Assembly: GCA_023227835.1 (NCBI GenBank)
Contig: JALOCI010000014.1
Coordinates: forward strand, 1 to 63,459
From: Bacteroidales bacterium
GTDB taxonomy: Bacteria > Bacteroidota > Bacteroidia > Bacteroidales > UBA932
Length of the DNA: 63,459 nt
Direction: 5' to 3'
Every line of letters starts with the position of its first letter. Position 1 is the stretch's first letter. Below the pieces are notes generated by a model, which saw only the letters and a program-made list of their open reading frames with translations, was not told where the DNA came from and ran no database searches. The position numbers and the translations under genes are program-made. Below are positions 58,893-63,459 of this stretch, in pieces.

Positions 58893-59336
58893 ATGAAAAG
58901 AGTGCTGAAACCATTACTGACTGTTTCTCTCCTGATATTTTATATTATGGCGAGTTTCGGTATTGGTGTACATGAGTGCTCGGCAAGCGGGACTGTAAAT
59001 ATCCGTCTTTTTGCATCTTCAAAAAGCTGTACTTCAATCCACACAATTTGTAGCTGTAAACATCACCATCACGATGGTTTGTCTGAACATCAGCACCATA
59101 CTTCCAAGTGTTGCCACACTACAATCCATCAACTGACAAATGATTACGATATTTCTCAGTTAAGTTTCAAGTTTTCACAAACTCCGGTATTCAATTTTAT
59201 TCCGGAATTCATTTCTTCATTTTCTAACGACTTATCATCGGATGAGTTACTTATAGCTTATAGCAGCAGCTATACTCCACCGCCCCTTATCAAGGAGACT
59301 GATCCATGTTCATACCACTCTCAGTGGAGATTGTAG
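58893..59336 (+). CDS. HYC_CC_PP-like exported His/Cys-rich protein
   Basis: A 147-residue protein with a hydrophobic N-terminal signal (about 7-24). It contains HEC (H27, C29), C46, CSCKHHHH (C53, C55, H57-60), HQHH (66-69), and the CC pair (73-74), with PPP near the end. This order, an early His-x-Cys, a CC and a late PP, is the pattern of the HYC_CC_PP family in Bacteroidota, which commonly precedes TonB-dependent receptors. The His and Cys clusters suggest binding of copper or another soft metal. A terminator-like hairpin begins three bases after its stop. Confidence 0.75.
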   Translation: MKRVLKPLLTVSLLIFYIMASFGIGVHECSASGTVNIRLFASSKSCTSIHTICSCKHHHHDGLSEHQHHTSKCCHTTIHQLTNDYDISQLSFKFSQTPVFNFIPEFISSFSNDLSSDELLIAYSSSYTPPPLIKETDPCSYHSQWRL

Positions 59337-59339
59337 AGA

Positions 59340-59367
59340 TTCTATCTTTTCAGGATAGAAACTTTTT
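59340..59367 (+). terminator. Terminator-like hairpin before the TonB receptor gene
   Basis: TTCTATC-TTTTCAG-GATAGAA is a 7-bp stem with a 7-base loop, then AC and TTTTT. The structure lies between the HYC_CC_PP-like gene and the receptor ATG at 59382, and could reduce readthrough into the receptor. Confidence 0.5.
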
Positions 59368-59381
59368 ACAATTTAAAGAAC

Positions 59382-61577
59382 ATGAAAAAAATAATTTTAA
59401 CAGTAATATTACTATATATTACCACATTCTCCTTTGCACAAACAATTAATGGTATAGTAAAGGTGCAACGCATTAGCGGAGATGTGGAACCATTGCCGTA
59501 TGCTTCGGTATACTGGCTTGAAGGAAAACTCTCATTGGAATCGGATGGAGAGGGAAAATTTACAATAAAAAACAATAATTCTCAGAAAGTATCCCTGATA
59601 GCTACATATATAGGTTATACCAAGGATACGGTAGTTCTGGCCCCGGGAGAGGAGAAGGCAGAATTCCTTCTCAAAGAGGGGAATAACCTTAATGAAGTCA
59701 GAGTTGTCGGAAGACAAGAAGGTAATTACATATCTAAAATGACACCTGTAAAGACAGAGGTAATCACAGCAGCCGGATTATGCAAGATGGCTTGTTGTAA
59801 CCTGGCCGAGAGTTTTGAAAACTCGGCAAGCGTGACTGTCGGTTATGCAGATGCTATAACCGGTGCCCGACAGATTAAATTGCTAGGATTGTCCGGACAA
59901 TACACACAAATGCTTGATGAGAACCGACCGGTAATGAGAGGGATTGCTGCACCATTCGGACTCTCTTATATTCCTGGCCAATGGCTTGAAAGTATCCAGA
60001 TTGCAAAGGGGCCATCTTCGGTAGTTAATGGTATTGAGGCTATTACAGGCCAGATAAATATGGAGCACAGGAAACCGACAGCGGAACAACCTTTGTTCAT
60101 AAATCTTTTTCTTAGCGATAAACTGAGAACCGAGGCCAATGTCGCTTCATCCCTGCAATTGAACCAAAAATTGAGTACGGTTATCTTGGGACATATATCG
60201 AAGGATTTTATGGAACATGACGGAAACCACGATGGTTTTAAGGATGATCCTTTGACAACACAATTCAACCTTTCCAATCGATGGTTATATGCTCCTTCAA
60301 ACGGTATGCAGCTAAGATTCGGTTTTAAGGCGATGAGTGACGACCGGATTGCCGGCATGAATGACTTTAAAAAAGGTTCGGAAGTAACTGATAATCTCTG
60401 GGGATCAAATATTAAGAATAAAGGGCTGAACGGTTATGTGAAGCTTGGAATTCCTCTTAATGAGGATAATTCTAAGAATGTTGCCGGAGTTCTGGATTAC
60501 TCAATGTATAAAATGAACTCGTTTTTCGGTTACAAGAAATATGATGCCACTCAAAATTCGGTATTTATCAACCTGATGCTTCAGAACCAGATCAATGACA
60601 AGCATAAGTACATTATAGGAGTAAGCGGTCAATATGACAATTACGATGAGTATCTTAATGATGCTTCAATCGGAAGGGTTGAGCAGTCTGCCGGTGCATA
60701 CGGAGAATACACATACACAAACGGAGACAAGATTACATTGGTCACCGGTCTTAGGCTGGATAACAACAATCTCCATGGATGGCTGTTTGCTCCAAGGGTA
60801 AATCTGAAGTACGGGTTTACGGATAAACTTATCCTTAGAGCATCCGGAGGCAGAGGCTTCAGATCTCCAAACCAGATTGCCGACAATCTCGGTGTTTTAT
60901 CTACAGGCCGACGCTTACAAATGGAGTCAAACCCTGATATGGAAGATGCATGGACTTATGGAATGAATCTTACGGGGTATATGCCTTTTGGCTTTGATAA
61001 AAATGCAACATTGAGCTTTGAGTACTTCCGGACAGACTTTCAGCATCAGCTGATTGTTGATCAGGAGAAAGATCTTTCCGCTATATGGATATATAACTTG
61101 TCAGGGCGTTCGTATACAAATACTTATCAGGCAGATTTCTCTTTCCAGCCCATTGAACGATTCACCGTTTTGTTGACATACAGGTTAACTGATGCAAAGG
61201 TGACTCTTGAAGGTCAAGGGCTAGTGGAAAGGCCTCTTATGAGTAAGTATAAGGGAGTTTTAAATCTTCAATATGCTACAAGAATGAACAAATGGACATT
61301 CGACTTCACTGCTCAGCTGAATGGTCCGGCAAGATTACCGAATTTCATGACTGACGAGTATTCTCCGGTCTATCCTGTGCTGTATGCTCAAGTTACCAAG
61401 CGTCTAAAGAACCTTGATATATATGTGGGAGGAGAAAATCTAACCAATTACATGCAGAAAAATCCGATTCTGAATGCTGACCAGCCTTTTAGCGAAGGGT
61501 TCAATACGACAGTAATATGGGGACCGCTAATGGGTATAAAGATTTATGGCGGACTTCGCTTTACTCTTTGGAAATAA
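59382..61577 (+). CDS. TonB-dependent receptor (probable metal receptor)
   Basis: A 731-residue outer-membrane receptor with signal peptide MKKIILTVILLYITTFSFAQ, a carboxypeptidase-regulatory-like beta domain (about 20-100, LPYASVYWLEG to LIATYIGYT), a plug domain and a 22-strand barrel ending in Trp-Lys. The plug starts with an unusual Cys group, LCKMACCNLAESFENSASV (C134, C138, C139), which I associate with receptors of copper-linked loci in Bacteroidota. LLGLSGQYTQMLDENRPVMR is also typical of that group. Flanked by a His/Cys-rich protein and an HMA protein, it most likely takes up a metal complex; copper is the best guess. Confidence 0.88.
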   Translation: MKKIILTVILLYITTFSFAQTINGIVKVQRISGDVEPLPYASVYWLEGKLSLESDGEGKFTIKNNNSQKVSLIATYIGYTKDTVVLAPGEEKAEFLLKEGNNLNEVRVVGRQEGNYISKMTPVKTEVITAAGLCKMACCNLAESFENSASVTVGYADAITGARQIKLLGLSGQYTQMLDENRPVMRGIAAPFGLSYIPGQWLESIQIAKGPSSVVNGIEAITGQINMEHRKPTAEQPLFINLFLSDKLRTEANVASSLQLNQKLSTVILGHISKDFMEHDGNHDGFKDDPLTTQFNLSNRWLYAPSNGMQLRFGFKAMSDDRIAGMNDFKKGSEVTDNLWGSNIKNKGLNGYVKLGIPLNEDNSKNVAGVLDYSMYKMNSFFGYKKYDATQNSVFINLMLQNQINDKHKYIIGVSGQYDNYDEYLNDASIGRVEQSAGAYGEYTYTNGDKITLVTGLRLDNNNLHGWLFAPRVNLKYGFTDKLILRASGGRGFRSPNQIADNLGVLSTGRRLQMESNPDMEDAWTYGMNLTGYMPFGFDKNATLSFEYFRTDFQHQLIVDQEKDLSAIWIYNLSGRSYTNTYQADFSFQPIERFTVLLTYRLTDAKVTLEGQGLVERPLMSKYKGVLNLQYATRMNKWTFDFTAQLNGPARLPNFMTDEYSPVYPVLYAQVTKRLKNLDIYVGGENLTNYMQKNPILNADQPFSEGFNTTVIWGPLMGIKIYGGLRFTLWK

Positions 61578-61625
61578 TTAAACCCTATTCTAAACTTTTT
61601 ACTAATTTTACAAACAATAAACACA

Positions 61626-61943
61626 ATGAAAAATATTATTAAATCAATCTCGCTTTTACTTGTAGCATCAATCTTTATCTTTTCAAACACCGCTAATGCC
61701 CAGACTAAAAAGAGTCCTAAAGAGGTGGAAGTAACATTCTCTGTTGATATCGACTGTCCTTCTTGCAAGAAGAAACTTGAGGACAAATTGCCATTTGAGG
61801 CAGGTGTCAAGGATTTGAAAATAAATCTTGAAGAGCGTACAATATGGATGAAGTACGACTCAAGCAAGACAGATAAGGTGAAACTTGCAAAAGCTATAGA
61901 GAAACTCGGTTATGCCGCAAAGGAAATCGGGGTTAAAAAATAG
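61626..61943 (+). CDS. Exported heavy-metal-associated (HMA) domain protein
   Basis: A 105-residue protein with signal peptide (about 1-25, NTANAQ) and one HMA fold of beta-alpha-beta type. The metal-binding pair is CPSC (C44, C47) in SVDIDCPSCKKKLEDKL; the common motif is MxCxxC, here DIDCPSC. KLAKAIEKLGYAAKEI at the end completes the fold. It should be a periplasmic metal carrier, probably for copper, working with the receptor encoded 48 bp upstream. Confidence 0.9.
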   Translation: MKNIIKSISLLLVASIFIFSNTANAQTKKSPKEVEVTFSVDIDCPSCKKKLEDKLPFEAGVKDLKINLEERTIWMKYDSSKTDKVKLAKAIEKLGYAAKEIGVKK

Positions 61944-61949
61944 CTTAAA

Positions 61950-62759
61950 ATGAAAGGTCTGACCTCTCTAGCCTTTTTAATGTTAATCACCTTTAATTCA
62001 CTCTGTTCGCAGGTGAATAAAGGTGATTCTCCTTTTTATGAGCAGATGCGCGTTCTTCCTTTCCAACAGAGAGAAGCGCTTATTATACGGGAAGTCCTTT
62101 CCGGAAATGTTCCTGAATATATGAAAGGCTTTGTTGAGGTGTGGTTTAAAAGTTATGATGCTTTGGGTGTTAAGCACAAAGTGACTATTCTTGTCAAGCC
62201 TGACTATATTACTATCGGGAAAGGAAAATCATCATTTATCATACCCATGGGCCCTGCGACTGCGCAGCAAATTGCCGATTCGCTGAATTGCTCACTACCT
62301 ACGCCAAAGCTTGTAGATATTATATACTCTCATGCAAAACTCAAGGTTGAACCGTTCAATTACATCCCCCGCGGAGATAGAAATGAGACGCCTGATATAT
62401 TTTTTGACCATTCAAGAGTTATATTTGCACAGATTAAGGCTTCAGGATATAATCCCGGGGTATTTATTGCCGGTAGTAAAAAAGATGTTGTAATAACCTC
62501 TCTTCTGGAAGACACTTTAAGAAGGACCAATGTTACTATATACGGCTGGCACAGACGGGATGGTACCCCTATACAACCTGTCTATAACAAACATCTTGGT
62601 ACTTATGTGGATTATAGTCATGGAATAAGGCTAATATCCAATAACGTATTGATAGACGGAAAAATATATGATTACAGAAGAGTACTAAGAGACAGTATCT
62701 ATCATACGTTGCTGAGCAACGAGAGGAAACCGTTAACAATAATATCATACCCATATTAG
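61950..62759 (+). CDS. Exported protein of unknown function
   Basis: A 269-residue protein with signal peptide (MKGLTSLAFLMLITFNSLCSQ). Internal features are the FQQREALIIREVLSGNVPEY segment, IIPMGPATAQQIADSLNCSL and the C-terminal YGWHRRDGTPIQPV plus TYVDYSHGIRLIS, whose His, Asp and Arg look like active-site residues of a hydrolase or binding protein. I could not place it in a family. It starts 6 bp after the HMA gene and ends 4 bp before the GH9 gene, so it may be co-transcribed with either side. Confidence 0.7.
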   Translation: MKGLTSLAFLMLITFNSLCSQVNKGDSPFYEQMRVLPFQQREALIIREVLSGNVPEYMKGFVEVWFKSYDALGVKHKVTILVKPDYITIGKGKSSFIIPMGPATAQQIADSLNCSLPTPKLVDIIYSHAKLKVEPFNYIPRGDRNETPDIFFDHSRVIFAQIKASGYNPGVFIAGSKKDVVITSLLEDTLRRTNVTIYGWHRRDGTPIQPVYNKHLGTYVDYSHGIRLISNNVLIDGKIYDYRRVLRDSIYHTLLSNERKPLTIISYPY

Positions 62760-62763
62760 TTTT

Positions 62764-63459
62764 ATGAAAAAAATTTTATTCGCGACTTTACTGATAATAA
62801 CAGCTTTTACTACAGACTGTAATGCTCAGTCATGGATCAGGGTGAATCAGGCAGGTTACCTTCCCGGAGATGTTAAGGTAGCAGTATGCATATCACTGGA
62901 CAGCACAGCATCTGATCATTTTGAGGTGGTTGATGCCTTGTCACTTAAAGTTGTATTCAAAGGCATCGGTACCAAAGTCAACGCTAAGGTTTGGGGAATG
63001 AAAAGTGCTTACAGGATGAATTTTTCATCAGTGCAATCAGAAGGAGGATACTATATCACTTCAAATGGTGTTAAATCTCCTGTTTTCAGAATCTCTGCTG
63101 ATTCATATAAAGGGCTGTCAGATCTTCTGCTGGTCTATATGAGGCAGCAAAGATGTTATGATAATCCCTATACAGGTGAGATTTGCCATGCTGACGACGG
63201 TTATATAGTCAACCATCCGACAAGAAACGGTGAGAAGATAGATGCGCGGGGCGGTTGGCATGATGCCACCGATTATCTTCAGTATCAGACCACCTCTGGT
63301 GCAGCTCTGTATCAAATGATGTTTGCATGGCAACAACAGAAGGACAAATCGGTATTTAAGGATTTTTTTGACGCAAGGGGTAGAAAAGGGTCCAATGGGA
63401 TACCGGATATCCTGGATGAAATCAGATGGGGAATGGACTGGATGCTCAGAATGAACCCG
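62764..63459 (+). CDS. Glycoside hydrolase family 9 enzyme (partial, runs off the window)
   Basis: The 232 visible codons start at ATG 62764 with a signal peptide (KKILFATLLIITAFTTDCNA). Next comes a CelD_N-type Ig-like domain (WIRVNQAGYLPGDVKVAV, about 24-110), then the start of the GH9 (alpha/alpha)6 barrel. The family signature GGWHDATDY is at residues 163-171, with D167 and D170 at the place of the catalytic base pair in GGWYDAGD-like motifs. SNGIPDILDEIRWGMDWML follows, also typical. GH9 enzymes cleave cellulose or related beta-glucans. The remainder of the gene lies beyond 63459. Confidence 0.92.
   Translation, partial: MKKILFATLLIITAFTTDCNAQSWIRVNQAGYLPGDVKVAVCISLDSTASDHFEVVDALSLKVVFKGIGTKVNAKVWGMKSAYRMNFSSVQSEGGYYITSNGVKSPVFRISADSYKGLSDLLLVYMRQQRCYDNPYTGEICHADDGYIVNHPTRNGEKIDARGGWHDATDYLQYQTTSGAALYQMMFAWQQQKDKSVFKDFFDARGRKGSNGIPDILDEIRWGMDWMLRMNP

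Noticed and set aside
1..63459. CRISPR arrays, tRNA or rRNA genes, prophage or plasmid functions
   Set aside because: No spaced direct repeats, cloverleaf candidates, phage structural genes or replication/mobilisation genes were seen; the IS end at the left edge is the only mobile element found.

Overview
The window is a gene-dense chromosomal segment of a Bacteroidota bacterium, most probably an anaerobic Bacteroidales. Pointers to this are the Bat operon, the LpxC-FabZ fusion, the archaeal-type ProRS, WbqC, a BT_3928-like DoxX protein, HYC_CC_PP, TonB and DUF3078 families, and repeated TAnnTTTG (-7) promoter boxes with few Shine-Dalgarno sequences. No tRNA, rRNA, CRISPR array or prophage was seen. 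No stretch longer than about 130 bp lacks a gene.

Layout. 1-265: end of an IS element (start of an ISAon1-like transposase gene) abutting a FemAB-like gene. 267-5079 (minus): FemAB, aldo/keto reductase, M1 peptidase, TruA. 5138-13157 (plus): aerotolerance-type operon MoxR, DUF58, Ig-like membrane protein, BatA, BatB, BatC, BatD, BatE. 13134-20509: secreted M28 and S41 peptidases, thiol peroxidase, DUF454, alanine symporter, M49 dipeptidyl-peptidase. 20576-33604: housekeeping clusters: C11 peptidase; rplY-pth-S4 protein; nucleotidyltransferase-CPBP-manA; ftsB-like; folP-purB-M64 peptidase-HAD phosphatase; tmk-DoxX-murB. 33620-38342 (minus): rimP-nusA-infB. 38464-43437 (plus): HD hydrolase-lpxD-lpxC/fabZ-lpxA-wbqC (lipid A). 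43434-46234 (minus): Tyr/Gly-rich lipoprotein and a FadL-like barrel. 46330-50859 (plus): proS, an unrecognised conserved gene, DUF3078 protein, tilS; then sppA on minus.

The most distinctive locus is 52659-58868. A histidine kinase/OmpR-type regulator pair is divergent from a 42-codon gene for a double-glycine leader peptide. That gene is followed by a C39-peptidase ABC exporter, a HlyD-type adaptor and a small three-helix membrane protein. The layout resembles peptide-signalling loci of Gram-positive bacteria (processed peptide, exporter, kinase, regulator) in a Gram-negative setting. The predicted mature 23-mer lacks Cys, is near neutral and looks like a beta-hairpin, unlike typical bacteriocins. 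A direct repeat (GTCAG-N6-GTCAG) sits in the divergent intergenic region, and a perfect hairpin separates peptide and exporter genes.

Next comes a probable copper-handling module: a His/Cys-rich exported HYC_CC_PP-like protein, a TonB-dependent receptor with a Cys-rich plug entry, and a periplasmic HMA protein. The window ends with an unrecognised exported protein and the start of a GH9 glycoside hydrolase.

Regulatory structure stands out in several places: a terminator-like hairpin in the rimP-nusA-infB leader, two hairpins in the rplY leader, a palindromic face-to-face promoter between DUF454 and the alanine symporter, and five tail-to-tail gene pairs whose coding ends overlap.
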